A DNA stretch of 64,000 nt from Streptacidiphilus pinicola (GTDB lineage Bacteria; Actinomycetota; Actinomycetes; Streptomycetales; Streptomycetaceae). The translations under genes and the position numbers were made by a program. The notes under the pieces are model-generated. The model did not search any database. It was given only the letters and a program-made list of their open reading frames with translations, and was not told where the DNA came from. Within the stretch, counting starts at the first letter, position 1. The number at the start of each line of letters is the position of its first letter. Of this stretch, positions 41,023 through 49,365 are shown one piece after another. The DNA lies in assembly GCF_003258295.1 (NCBI RefSeq), contig NZ_QKYN01000074.1, forward strand, positions 32,260-96,259, in the 5' to 3' direction.

Positions 41023-41052
41023 GGGCCCGCCACCACTCCCGGTGGCGGGCCC
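41023..41052. terminator. Second hairpin, abutting the kinase promoter
   Basis: GGGCCCGCCACC, a 6-nt loop and GGTGGCGGGCCC form a perfect 12-bp stem. It ends 2 nt before the -10-like CATACT of the kinase gene, so it probably insulates the kinase from GH8 read-through. Confidence 0.65.
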
Positions 41053-41066
41053 CGCATACTGTTCGG

Positions 41067-42032
41067 GTGGAGGAGAACACGCTGGTCCAGGGGAGATACC
41101 GGCTGCAGCGCCGGATCGGGCGCGGCGGCGCGGGGGAGGTCTGGCAGGCCGAGGACGAGGCGCTGGGCCGTCAGGTCGCCGTGAAGTGCCTGGTCCCGGA
41201 CGGTCCGAACGACGGGCAGCTGGTCCGCGAGCGGTTCCGGCGCGAGGCCCGCCTCGCCGCCGGCCTGCAGCACCCCGGCATCACCGTCGTGCACGACTTC
41301 GGCGAGTCCTCCGGGGTGCTCTTCCTGGTCATGGAGCTGTTGTCCGGAGAGGACCTGGGTCGCCTCCTCGACGCAGCGCGCGACCGTCGGCTGCGCCCCG
41401 CCGAGGCGATCGGCATCAGCCGTCAGATAGCCGAGGCCCTCGTCTACACGCACCAACGCGGCGTCATCCACCGTGACCTGAAGCCGGGCAACCTGATCCG
41501 CACGGTCGACGGCACCGTCAAGATCTGCGACTTCGGCATCGCCCGGCTCGGCAGCGACCAGAACGTCACCGCCCGCCTCGGCGGCAACACCTTCGCCGTC
41601 GGCACGCCCTACTACATGTCGCCCGAGCAGATCGAGGGCGCCGGTCTGGACGAGCGCGCCGACCTCTACTCCTTCGGCTGCGTCCTGTACGAGCTGCTGC
41701 TGGGCCATCCGCCGTTCTACAAGGGCGACCCGCTGGTCGTCCTGCTCGACCACCGGGACGCGGAGCCGCCACCGCTCCGCGCCGAGCGGCCGGAGATCCC
41801 CGAGGCGCTGGAGCGCCTGGTGCTGGACCTGCTCGCCAAGGACCCGGACAAGCGCCCCTCCTCGGCGCGCGAGGTGCTGCACCGCCTCGACGAGTCCGCG
41901 CAGGCGGCGCCCCCGCCGCGCGGCACGCTCCCGCCCTGGGCCCGCGGGATCGGCCCCGTCCCGGTCTCCCTGGTGCGGCTGACCCCCGAGCCGCCCGCGC
42001 TGACCGCGCTGACCCGGAGATGGACGGCGTGA
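41067..42032 (+). CDS. Cytoplasmic Ser/Thr protein kinase
   Basis: A 321-residue Hanks-type kinase. The glycine loop is RRIGRGGAGEVWQAEDEALG, the ATP lysine is in RQVAVKCLVP, the catalytic loop is GVIHRDLKPGNLIRTVDGTV, the Mg motif KICDFGIARL, the activation-loop end FAVGTPYYMSPEQIEG, and the Arg of subdomain XI is in DPDKRPSSAREVLHRL. The kinase domain occupies almost the whole protein. A short Pro-rich tail follows with no transmembrane helix or PASTA repeats, so it is a soluble kinase. CATACT lies 6 nt before GTG 41067 (leaderless). Confidence 0.92.
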   Translation: MEENTLVQGRYRLQRRIGRGGAGEVWQAEDEALGRQVAVKCLVPDGPNDGQLVRERFRREARLAAGLQHPGITVVHDFGESSGVLFLVMELLSGEDLGRLLDAARDRRLRPAEAIGISRQIAEALVYTHQRGVIHRDLKPGNLIRTVDGTVKICDFGIARLGSDQNVTARLGGNTFAVGTPYYMSPEQIEGAGLDERADLYSFGCVLYELLLGHPPFYKGDPLVVLLDHRDAEPPPLRAERPEIPEALERLVLDLLAKDPDKRPSSAREVLHRLDESAQAAPPPRGTLPPWARGIGPVPVSLVRLTPEPPALTALTRRWTA

Positions 42033-42049
42033 CACGGCCGGCCCCGTAA

Positions 42050-42066
42050 TCTGACGCCACGTCAGA
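42050..42066. promoter_or_regulatory. Perfect palindrome upstream of the nitronate monooxygenase operon
   Basis: TCTGACGCCACGTCAGA is a perfect inverted repeat (7-bp arms, CCA centre) about 75 nt before the gene start. It differs from the KstR-type sites, so another regulator is expected. Confidence 0.55.
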
Positions 42067-42139
42067 AAATCTCTTCCGCTCTTCCGCGGCGTGCGCCATG
42101 CTGCCTCCAGCAGCCTGGACCCAAGCCATGGGAGCCGCG

Positions 42140-43255
42140 ATGAGAACCCCCCTCAGCGACCGACTCGGCATCGAGCACGCGGTGTTCGGCTTCACGCCGT
42201 TCCCCGCCGTGGCGGCCGCGATCTCGCGGGCCGGCGGGCTGGGGGTGCTCGGGGCCGTCCGCTACGGCGCCGCCGAGGAGCTGGCCAAGGACCTCGACTG
42301 GATGGACGCCCACTCCGACGGCAGGCCGTACGGCGTCGACGTGGTGATGCCCGCCAAGAAGGTCGAGGGCGTCACCGTCGAACAGGTCGAGGCGATGATC
42401 CCGGAGGGCCATCGGGCCTTCGTGCGGCAGCAGTTGGCCAAGCACGGCGTGCCCGAGCTGCCCGAGGGCGAGCGCGGTGGCTGGCGGATCACCGGGTGGA
42501 TGGAGGAGGTCGCCCGCTCCCACGTCGACGTCGCGCTCGGGCACCCGATCAAGCTCCTCGCCAGCGCGCTCGGCTCACCGCCGCCCGACGTCATCGAACG
42601 CGCCCACGCGGCGGGCGTGCTGGTGGCCGCGCTCGCGGGCAGCGCCCGGCACGCCCGACGGCACGCCGAGGCCGGGATCGACGTCGTCGTCGCCCAGGGC
42701 CACGAGGCCGGCGGGCACACCGGCGAGATCGGGACGATGGTGCTGGTCCCCGAGATCGCCGCGGCCGTCGACCCGCTGCCCGTGCTCGCGGCAGGCGGCA
42801 TCGGTACCGGCGCCCAGGCCGCCGCGGGGCTGGCACTCGGTGCGCAGGGCGTGTGGCTCGGATCGGTCTGGCTGACCGTCACCGAGTCCGAACTCGCCTC
42901 GCCGGTGCTGCGCGCCAAGCTGCTCGCCGCCGGCAGCGGCGACACCGTCCGCTCCCGCGCGCTCACCGGCAAGCCCGCACGGCAGCTGCGCACGCAGTGG
43001 ACGGATGCCTGGGAGGGCGAGGACAGCCCCGGCACGCTGCCGATGCCGCTGCAGGGTCTGCTGGTCGCCGACGCGCTCAGCCGCATCCAGAGCTACGAGA
43101 CGCCGGAGCTGATCGGCACGCCCGTGGGCCAGATCGTCGGCCAGATGAACGAGGAGCGTCCGGTGGCGGCGGTGATGGACGAGCTGACCGGCGGCTTCGA
43201 GCGCGCCGTCGCCCGGCTGAACCGCATCGCGTCGAAGGAGGGTGATCAGGCATGA
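42140..43255 (+). CDS. Nitronate monooxygenase (2-nitropropane dioxygenase family) flavoprotein
   Basis: A 371-residue FMN-dependent TIM-barrel protein. AAAISRAGGLGVLGAVRYGA near the N-terminus, VVVAQGHEAGGHTGEIGTMV (the EAGGH motif with the conserved histidine) and PVLAAGGIGTGAQAAAGLAL with LGAQGVWLGSVWLTVTESEL (phosphate binding) are standard for the family. ATG 42140 follows GGGAG at 5 nt. It overlaps the acyl-CoA ligase by 4 nt (ATGA). In sterol-degrading actinobacteria an NMO-like protein (IpdC, Rv3553) acts on a steroid ring-derived CoA ester. Pairing with an acyl-CoA ligase suggests action on a CoA thioester here too, which is inference. Confidence 0.85.
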   Translation: MRTPLSDRLGIEHAVFGFTPFPAVAAAISRAGGLGVLGAVRYGAAEELAKDLDWMDAHSDGRPYGVDVVMPAKKVEGVTVEQVEAMIPEGHRAFVRQQLAKHGVPELPEGERGGWRITGWMEEVARSHVDVALGHPIKLLASALGSPPPDVIERAHAAGVLVAALAGSARHARRHAEAGIDVVVAQGHEAGGHTGEIGTMVLVPEIAAAVDPLPVLAAGGIGTGAQAAAGLALGAQGVWLGSVWLTVTESELASPVLRAKLLAAGSGDTVRSRALTGKPARQLRTQWTDAWEGEDSPGTLPMPLQGLLVADALSRIQSYETPELIGTPVGQIVGQMNEERPVAAVMDELTGGFERAVARLNRIASKEGDQA

Positions 43256-44817
43256 ACCAGTCAGCAGCCGCGGCCCTGCCCGTCGGGTTCTGGGCCCAGG
43301 CCCAGGCCGAGCCCGAGCGCGTCGTGATGCACGCGCCGGACGGCACCGCGTGGAGCGCGGGGCGGCTGCACGCCGCCGCCAACCAACTGGTGCACGGGCT
43401 GCGCGAGGCGGGCCTCGGCGTCGGCGACTCCTTCGCCGTCGTGCTGCCCAACGGCGTCGAGCTGTTCACCGCCTACCTGGCCGCCTCCCAGGCCGGCTTC
43501 TACCTGGTGCCGGTCAACCACCACCTGGTCGGGCCCGAGATCGCCTGGATCGTCTCCGACAGCGGCGCCAAGGCGCTGATCGCCCACGAGCGCTTCGCCG
43601 ACGCGGCCACCGCCGCCGCGGACGAGGCCGGCCTGCCGAAGGAACGCCGTTACGCCGTCGGCGAGTTGCCCGGCTTCCGTCCCTACGCCGAGCTGCTCGA
43701 GGGCCGCGACGCCACGCCGCCGCAGGAGCGCACGACCGGCTGGGTGATGAACTACACCTCCGGCACCACCGGCCGCCCGCGCGGCATCCGTCGCCCGCTG
43801 ATCGGCAAGCCGCCGGAGCAGACGCCGCTCGGCGGCTTCCTCGGCATCTTCGGCATCCGCGGCGGACATGACGACGTCCACCTGGTCTGCTCGCCGCTCT
43901 ACCACACGGCCGTGCTCCAGTTCGCCGCCGCTTCCCTGCACCTGGGCCACCAGGTGGTGCTGATGGACCGCTGGACGCCGGAGGAGATGCTGCGGCTGAT
44001 CGACACGCACCGGGCCACGCACACGCACATGGTCCCCACCCAGTTCCACCGCCTGCTCGCGCTGCCCGAGGAGGTGCGCGCCCGCTACGACGTCTCCTCC
44101 ATGCGCCACGCCATCCACGGCGCCGCGCCCTGCCCCGACCACGTCAAGCGCGCCATGATCGACTGGTGGGGCGAGTGCGTCGAGGAGTACTACGCGGCGA
44201 GCGAGGGCGGCGGCACCCACGCCACCGCGCGCGAGTGGCTGGACCGTCCCGGCACGGTCGGCAAGGCCTGGCCGATCAGCGAGATCGCCGTCCTCGACGA
44301 GCAGGGCGAGGCGGTGCCGACCGGTGAGCTCGGCACGGTCTACATCAAGATGAACACCGGCGGCTTCTCGTACCACAAGGACGAGGCGAAGACCCGGGCC
44401 AACCGGGTCGGCGACTTCTTCACCGTCGGGGACCTGGGCCTGCTCGACGCGGACGGCTACCTGTTCCTGCGGGACCGGAAGATCGACATGATCATCTCGG
44501 GTGGGGTCAACATCTACCCCGCCGAGATCGAGTCCGCGCTGCTGCGTCACCCGGCCGTCGCGGACGCGGCCGCGTTTGGCATCCCGCACGACGACTGGGG
44601 TGAGGAGGTCAAGGCCGTCGTCGAGCCCGCCCCCGGCTTCACCGCCGGTCCGGACCTCGCCGCGGACATCCTCGCCCACTGCGAACGTGTCCTCGCCGGC
44701 TACAAGCGCCCGCGCTCGGTCGACTTCGTGACCGAGCTGCCGCGCGACCCCAACGGCAAGCTCTACAAGCGTCGCCTCCGTGACCCGTACTGGGAGGGGC
44801 GCACCCGTCAGGTGTGA
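43252..44817 (+). CDS. FadD-type acyl-CoA synthetase (AMP-forming)
   Basis: A 521-residue ANL-superfamily ligase. The P-loop-like A3 motif is MNYTSGTTGRPRGIRRPL, the A5 region is EEYYAASEGGG, the A7/A8 region is FFTVGDLGLLDADGYLFLRD then RKIDMIISGGVNIYPAEIES, and the catalytic lysine is in ELPRDPNGKLYKRRLRD. It activates a carboxylic acid to its CoA ester via an acyl-adenylate. It starts at ATG 43252, overlapping the nitronate monooxygenase stop, so the two are made together. Substrate unknown; the pairing suggests a cyclic or branched acid. Confidence 0.88.
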   Translation: MNQSAAAALPVGFWAQAQAEPERVVMHAPDGTAWSAGRLHAAANQLVHGLREAGLGVGDSFAVVLPNGVELFTAYLAASQAGFYLVPVNHHLVGPEIAWIVSDSGAKALIAHERFADAATAAADEAGLPKERRYAVGELPGFRPYAELLEGRDATPPQERTTGWVMNYTSGTTGRPRGIRRPLIGKPPEQTPLGGFLGIFGIRGGHDDVHLVCSPLYHTAVLQFAAASLHLGHQVVLMDRWTPEEMLRLIDTHRATHTHMVPTQFHRLLALPEEVRARYDVSSMRHAIHGAAPCPDHVKRAMIDWWGECVEEYYAASEGGGTHATAREWLDRPGTVGKAWPISEIAVLDEQGEAVPTGELGTVYIKMNTGGFSYHKDEAKTRANRVGDFFTVGDLGLLDADGYLFLRDRKIDMIISGGVNIYPAEIESALLRHPAVADAAAFGIPHDDWGEEVKAVVEPAPGFTAGPDLAADILAHCERVLAGYKRPRSVDFVTELPRDPNGKLYKRRLRDPYWEGRTRQV

Positions 44818-44847
44818 GGGCGGGCGGCGGGCGCCACCGGCTCGGAC

Positions 44848-44994
44848 TCAGCGCTGGTCGTCCGCCTCCTGGTTCTCGGTCTCCGGGTCACCCTCGGCCT
44901 TGGGGTGGTCGGAGGCGTGGGCGTTCTGCTCCGACGTGGCGTCCTGGTCGGCGTCGTCGGGTGGGGACTCCGTCGGTGGAGTGGCAGTGGTCAT
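44848..44994 (-). CDS. Small acidic disordered protein (48 residues)
   Basis: ATG 44994 is preceded by GGGAGG at 6 nt spacing, a near-ideal ribosome site. The product (MTTATPPTESPPDDADQDAT... ending EADDQR) is rich in Asp, Glu, Thr and Gln with no hydrophobic segment, so it should be intrinsically disordered and soluble. I recognise no family. It is convergent with the acyl-CoA ligase gene. The strong ribosome site and coding-like composition support a real gene. Confidence 0.55.
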   Translation of the reverse strand: MTTATPPTESPPDDADQDATSEQNAHASDHPKAEGDPETENQEADDQR

Positions 44995-45073
44995 CGCGGA
45001 CCTCCCGTCGTGCTCGACGTACCCGGTCGCCTACCCGCGATCGGGCCCCGCTAACGCGCGGTACGGCCGCGGG

Positions 45074-45423
45074 TCAGGCGGCCAGCTCGACGTTCGCGAG
45101 GACCTGGTTGTTGCGGTCGCGGATCTCGATGCGGCGGGGGAGGGTGCGGTCGCGGACCCGGGTGCCGTCCTCGCCCACCGGGTGCGGGTGGCCGAGCGCG
45201 CCGCGGACCGCGGCGGCGAGCGAGCCGTCGCGCAGGGTCGCGTCCAGCGGCGCGGTGTCGTCGCGGAGCCAGTGCAGCAGCAGCACCCAGCCGCGGTGCC
45301 CGCCGCGCTGCGCGGCTGGGTCGGCTCGACGCTCATTCCGAGCTCGCCGAACGCCTCGATCAGCTCCTCCACGTCCACACCGTCGAGGTGCTGGAAGTTC
45401 TCCTCGAGCAGCAGCTGAGCCAT
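45074..45423 (-). pseudogene. Frameshifted small gene of unknown function
   Basis: Reading from ATG 45423 (AGGA upstream) gives MAQLLLEENFQHLDGVDVEE then LIEAFGELGMSVEPTQP, after which the frame turns into Ala/Arg/Thr-rich non-coding sequence near 45300. A different frame then continues with protein-like sequence (RGWVLLLHWLRDDTAPLDAT, LRDGSLAAAVRGALG, PRRIEIRDRNNQVLANVELA) to a stop at 45074. Joined, they give a protein of about 115 residues. Either a one- or two-base indel inactivated the gene or the sequence has an error near 45295-45320. I do not recognise the family. Confidence 0.6.
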
Positions 45424-45717
45424 GGCTTTCCTGTCCTTCCCCCGTGGGTCCCCGCGCAGCGGCGGGCCTTCCGCCGACGGCGGATCGACGTACACCGAAC
45501 GTCTCTCGTCGCGATCTTGATGCCCAGCCGGCATGGGGTCGAATCCTGCCGACGCCGTGCCCACGACCGTTTCTGACGCGCCGTCTCCCGTGCTGCTGGG
45601 GCCGCTTCGGGGTGCTGCTGGCCGCTGCGGCGATCGGCCGCACCCGGCGAACCCGATCGGGCGAGCCACACGGCGTGGAGATCATCGGATGAACGGACGC
45701 TGTGGCCTCCTCGATCC

Positions 45718-47217
45718 ATGACGGCCCCCTCCCTCCCACTGCCGCTCCCCGCCATTCCGGAGGACGTCCCGGAGGACGTCCCGGAGGACGCCCCGGGCGC
45801 GCGGGACGGGGCGACCCGGCGCCGGGTGCTGGCCGGCGCCGGGGTCGCCGCCTCCACGCTCGTGCTCGGGGTCGCGGCGAGCGGACGGCAGGCCGCGTCC
45901 GCGAGCGCCAGGATCGCGGGCGAGGTGCGCACGGAGTTCCTGCACGGCTGGCGCGGCTACCAGGCCGCGGCCTGGGGCTACGACGAGGTCCGGCCGGTCA
46001 GCGGCACCCGTAACGACTTCTTCGCGCGCGGCCGCACCTTCGGGCTGTCCATCGTCGAGGCGCTCGACACGCTCTTCCTGATGGGGGAGAATCGGGAGGC
46101 GGCGCGCTGCTGCGACTGGATCGAGCAGCACCTGGACCCCGTCCAGGACGCGAGCGTCCAGGTCTTCGAGGCCGTCATCCGCCTGGTCGGCGGGGTGCTG
46201 GCGGGATATCAGGCCACCGGGCGCCGCGCCCTGCTGCAACGGGCCCGCGAACTCGCGGACCGGCTGCTGCCCGCCTTCACCGGCTCGCCCACCGGCCTGC
46301 CCTACACGCACGTGAACCTGCGCACCGGCGCGGTCAGCGGCGACGTCGCCACGCTGGCGGAGATCGGCAGCAACGCCATGGAGTTCGGGCTGCTCAGCAG
46401 ACTCACCGGCGACGCCCGCTACTACGAGGCCAGCCTCCGCGCCTACCGGGCCGCGTTCGCGCGGCGCAGCGCGCTGGACCTGCTCGGCACCGCGCTCCAC
46501 GTCGAGACCGGACGCTGGGCCGACACCACCTCCGTCGCCCCGAACGCGCCCGTCGACTCGTTCTACGAGTACCTGTGCACGGCCGGGGGCCAGCTCGGCG
46601 ACCGTTCGCTCACCGGCTGGTACCGCACGCTGACCGCCGCGATCCTGCGCCACCAGGCGGTGCGCGTCGGCGGGCGGCTCTGGTTCCAGGCGGTCGACTT
46701 CCGGACCGGTCGGGCGAGCGGCGCGCTGCACCAGCAGGAGCTCGGGGCCTTCTATGCCGGGCTGCTCGCCAAGGGCGGCGCGCCGCAGCAGGGGGCCGAC
46801 TACTTCGACTCCTGGACCGCCGTGCTGGACCGCTGTCCCGTGCTGCCCGAGTCCGTCGACTGCGCCACGCTCGCGCCCGTGGACCGCAGCGGCCGGCTGC
46901 GGCCGGAGTACGCCAACGCCGCCTTCGACCTGTGGCGGGCCACCGGTCAGGAGCGCTACCGGACGGCCGGCTACCGCTGGTTCGCCGCGATGCGCGAGCG
47001 CCAGCGCGTGCCCGGCGGCTACACGACGCTGCGCGACGTGACCGCGCCGACGGGCAGCGCGCGGGCGCACGACGACCTCACCCCTGGCTACTGGTTCGCC
47101 GAGAACCTCAAGTACCTGTGGCTGATGTTCTCGGCGACGCCGCGCTTCGACTACCGCGCGGGCCTGCTCTCGACCGAGGGGAAGGCGCTGGTGGGCCTTC
47201 GGCCGGGCTGGGTCTGA
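45718..47217 (+). CDS. Tat-exported GH47-like alpha-mannosidase
   Basis: A 499-residue protein with a long N-terminus (three EDVP repeats), then a Tat-like signal (GATRRRVLAGAGVAASTLVL). The rest follows family GH47 (class I alpha-1,2-mannosidase, (alpha/alpha)7 barrel): LSIVEALDTLFLMGENREAA, TGLPYTHVNLRTGAVSGDVA, LAEIGSNAMEFGLLSRLTGD, PVDSFYEYLCTAGGQLGD, RPEYANAAFDLWRATGQERY and WFAENLKYLWLMFSATPRFD. The acidic residues of these blocks form the active site and calcium site in eukaryotic members. Bacterial members probably trim exogenous fungal or plant mannans. The start is uncertain because ATG 45718 has no Shine-Dalgarno. Confidence 0.82.
   Translation: MTAPSLPLPLPAIPEDVPEDVPEDAPGARDGATRRRVLAGAGVAASTLVLGVAASGRQAASASARIAGEVRTEFLHGWRGYQAAAWGYDEVRPVSGTRNDFFARGRTFGLSIVEALDTLFLMGENREAARCCDWIEQHLDPVQDASVQVFEAVIRLVGGVLAGYQATGRRALLQRARELADRLLPAFTGSPTGLPYTHVNLRTGAVSGDVATLAEIGSNAMEFGLLSRLTGDARYYEASLRAYRAAFARRSALDLLGTALHVETGRWADTTSVAPNAPVDSFYEYLCTAGGQLGDRSLTGWYRTLTAAILRHQAVRVGGRLWFQAVDFRTGRASGALHQQELGAFYAGLLAKGGAPQQGADYFDSWTAVLDRCPVLPESVDCATLAPVDRSGRLRPEYANAAFDLWRATGQERYRTAGYRWFAAMRERQRVPGGYTTLRDVTAPTGSARAHDDLTPGYWFAENLKYLWLMFSATPRFDYRAGLLSTEGKALVGLRPGWV
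45757..45792 (+). repeat. 12-nt tandem repeat, three copies
   Basis: CCGGAGGACGTC repeats three times (last copy with one change) inside the GH47-like gene and encodes the repeated Pro-Glu-Asp-Val before the Tat motif. Copy number could vary between strains. Confidence 0.85.
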
Positions 47218-47251
47218 GGCAGGCCGGCTCCCGGGTGTGCCGGCGGTCCGC

Positions 47252-47539
47252 TCAGCCCTTGCTGTGCGCGACCGGCGCCGCGGGCGCGGGGTGCGTCATG
47301 CTCGGCAGCAGCTCGCAGTAGCGCTGGCGACAGGCCGGGCAGAGGCGCTCGGGGAAGATGTCGCGCAGGTCGGCGGAGGAGCGCGTGCGGCTGTCCACGG
47401 TCATGGTCCGTTCGCACAGGGCGACGCTGCCGCCCTCGCGGACCAGGTGCCACAGGTGGATCTCGGTGTCCACCGATGCGAAACCGTACTCGGCCTTCAG
47501 TTCGAAGATCACGGGTATCACCTCGTACCCATCCTGCAC
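47252..47539 (-). CDS. Small protein with CPxC-type zinc-binding motif
   Basis: About 95 residues. The N-terminal part (VIPVIFELKAEYGFASVDTE) is beta-like, and the C-terminal part carries LCPACRQRYCELL, a probable zinc knuckle. The start is unclear: GTG 47539 or GTG 47521. I recognise no named family. It is convergent with the GH47-like gene and divergent from the yihY-like gene. Confidence 0.5.
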   Translation of the reverse strand: MQDGYEVIPVIFELKAEYGFASVDTEIHLWHLVREGGSVALCERTMTVDSRTRSSADLRDIFPERLCPACRQRYCELLPSMTHPAPAAPVAHSKG

Positions 47540-47631
47540 CCGGATGGTCGGGAAGGACTCGAGGCGGGGCCGAAGACGTCACCCGGGCGGCGGTGCGGTG
47601 TGCCCTTCGCGCGGGCGGGAAGGGTCCAGGT

Positions 47632-48738
47632 ATGGCTGCGAACCGCCTGGAACGAGGGCTGCGGCGGTTCGACCGCTGGCAGCAGACCCGACGCAGGCCC
47701 GGTTTCGTGGTCGGCGTCGTCAAGAAGTTCGGCGACGACCACGGCGGGCAGCTGGCCGCCCTCATCACCTACTACGGCTTCGCGGCGCTGTTCCCGCTGC
47801 TGCTGCTCCTGACCACGGCGCTGGGCTTCGCCCTGCACGGCAACCCGCGGCTGCAGGCCGACGTGCTCGACTCCGCCCTGGCCGACTTCCCGGTCATCGG
47901 CGACCAGCTGCGCGGCAAGGTGCACTCCCTGCAGGGCAACGCGGTGGCCGTGGCGGTCGGCTGCCTGGGTCTGCTCTACGGCTCGCTGGGGATCGCGCAG
48001 TCGCTCCAGTTCGCGATGGCGCAGATCTGGAACGTGCCGGGCGTACGGCGCCCCGGCTACTGGCCGCGCCTGGCCCGCTCCCTGCTGCTGATCCTGGCGC
48101 TCGGCCTGGGCCTGCTGCTCTCCTCCGCCGCCACCGCGGTCCTGGCCGGGGTGGCCACCGGCCCGCTCGACTTCGTGCTCGGGCTGCTCGCGTCCGCCTG
48201 CTTGAACACCCTGCTCTACCTGGCCTGCTTCCGGGTGCTGACCCCGGCCGACATCCACTGGCACCGGCTGCTCCCCGGCTGCTTGATCGCCGGCCCGGTG
48301 TGGACCGCCCTGCAGGCGTTCGGCGGCGCGCTGGTGGCCCACCAACTGCGCCACGCGACGCAGATCTACGGGCTGTTCGGCACGGTGCTGGGCCTGATGG
48401 GATGGGTCTTCCTCGGCGCGCAGCTCTCCATGTACGCGGCCGAGGTCAACGTCGTGCGCGCGCGGCGGCTCTGGCCGCGCGCCATCGTGCAGCCGCCGCT
48501 GACCGAGGCCGACCGCCGGGTCCTCGACGCCATCGCCCGACAGAACCGCCGGCGGCCGGAGCAACTCGTGGAGAGCAGCTTCGCCGACGAGCCGCCGCCG
48601 GTGGCGGCGGAGCCCTCGGCGGCGAAGGACGGGGCGTCGGCGGGGGAGCCCGCTGAGGGGGACGGCGCCGCCGGCGGGGGTGAGAACGGGCACCCGCCCG
48701 GCCGCAGGAGCGGTTTCAGCGATCCGCAGGGTGGTTAG
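47632..48738 (+). CDS. YihY/BrkB family inner membrane protein
   Basis: A 368-residue protein with six hydrophobic helices in the central ~270 residues. Typical family blocks are DDHGGQLAALITYYGFAALF near the N-terminus, VAVGCLGLLYGSLGIAQSLQ, and GLMGWVFLGAQLSMYAAEVN at the end of the membrane domain. The N-terminus (RLERGLRRFDRWQQTRRRPG) is basic and cytoplasmic, and the last ~90 residues are Pro/Glu/Gly-rich and disordered. The family was once mis-named RNase BN and has no settled function. The DUF2231 gene follows after 9 nt, so the two are probably cotranscribed. Confidence 0.87.
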   Translation: MAANRLERGLRRFDRWQQTRRRPGFVVGVVKKFGDDHGGQLAALITYYGFAALFPLLLLLTTALGFALHGNPRLQADVLDSALADFPVIGDQLRGKVHSLQGNAVAVAVGCLGLLYGSLGIAQSLQFAMAQIWNVPGVRRPGYWPRLARSLLLILALGLGLLLSSAATAVLAGVATGPLDFVLGLLASACLNTLLYLACFRVLTPADIHWHRLLPGCLIAGPVWTALQAFGGALVAHQLRHATQIYGLFGTVLGLMGWVFLGAQLSMYAAEVNVVRARRLWPRAIVQPPLTEADRRVLDAIARQNRRRPEQLVESSFADEPPPVAAEPSAAKDGASAGEPAEGDGAAGGGENGHPPGRRSGFSDPQGG

Positions 48739-48747
48739 CCAGAGAGC

Positions 48748-49362
48748 ATGGACATCAGCGGTCCGGCGGACAGCAGAGGTGGGACAGCGGCGGCGCGGCG
48801 GATCCTCGCCGAGGTCGTGCACCGGATCGACCGGCTGGACCGGCTCGAACGGCTCGATCCCCTGGCGGAGCGGGTGCGCCCGGTGATCCGCGCCCTCCCC
48901 TTGGGTCCGGCCCGGGAGGGGCTGCGCGGGGAGTGGTTCGGCTACCCATCGCATCCCGCCCTGGTGCAGCTCCCGATCGGTTTCTGGACGTCGGCCGCCG
49001 TGCTGGACCTCGTCCCGGGCGAGCGGCGCGCCGCGACCCTGATGGTCGCGCTCGGCTTCCTCGGCGCGCTCCCTGCGGAGTTGGCGGGCTGGGTGGACTG
49101 GGCCGAGCTGCCGACGAACGAGCAGCGACGTGCCGGCCTGGTGCACGCCGTCACCGGCGCCGCGGCGACGACCGTCTACGGCCTGTCCTGGCTGGCCCGC
49201 GTGCGCGGCCGGACGGGCCGTGGCCGCGCTCTGGGCTTCGCCGGCCTCACGGTGGCCACGGTCGGCGGCATGATCGGCGGTCACCTGGCGCACGGCCGGG
49301 CGGATCACACGGATCACACGGATCACACGGACCCCAGGGACCGCACGGACCGCGGGGCGTAG
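48748..49362 (+). CDS. DUF2231 family membrane protein
   Basis: A 204-residue protein. FGYPSHPALVQLPIGFWTSA is the characteristic H-P-x(3)-P-I start of DUF2231, followed by about four hydrophobic helices (LMVALGFLGALPAELAGWVD, VHAVTGAAATTVYGLSWLAR, GFAGLTVATVGGMIGGHLAH). Histidines in the membrane helices suggest a metal or heme site, as in related ferric-reductase-like families (inference). The C-terminus contains DHT repeats encoded by a 9-nt tandem repeat. Confidence 0.83.
   Translation: MDISGPADSRGGTAAARRILAEVVHRIDRLDRLERLDPLAERVRPVIRALPLGPAREGLRGEWFGYPSHPALVQLPIGFWTSAAVLDLVPGERRAATLMVALGFLGALPAELAGWVDWAELPTNEQRRAGLVHAVTGAAATTVYGLSWLARVRGRTGRGRALGFAGLTVATVGGMIGGHLAHGRADHTDHTDHTDPRDRTDRGA
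49302..49328 (+). repeat. 9-nt tandem repeat, three copies
   Basis: GGATCACAC repeats three times without change at the 3' end of the DUF2231 gene and encodes the His-Thr-Asp repeats at its C-terminus. Confidence 0.85.
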
Positions 49363-49365
49363 CGG

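Noticed and set aside
42140..44817. Assigning the nitronate monooxygenase/ligase pair to the KstR regulon
   Set aside because: I see no AAC-NN-GTT site upstream; the palindrome there is a different motif.
49302..49328. CRISPR-like direct repeats
   Set aside because: Units are 9 nt with no spacers and are in frame inside a gene; this is a simple tandem repeat.
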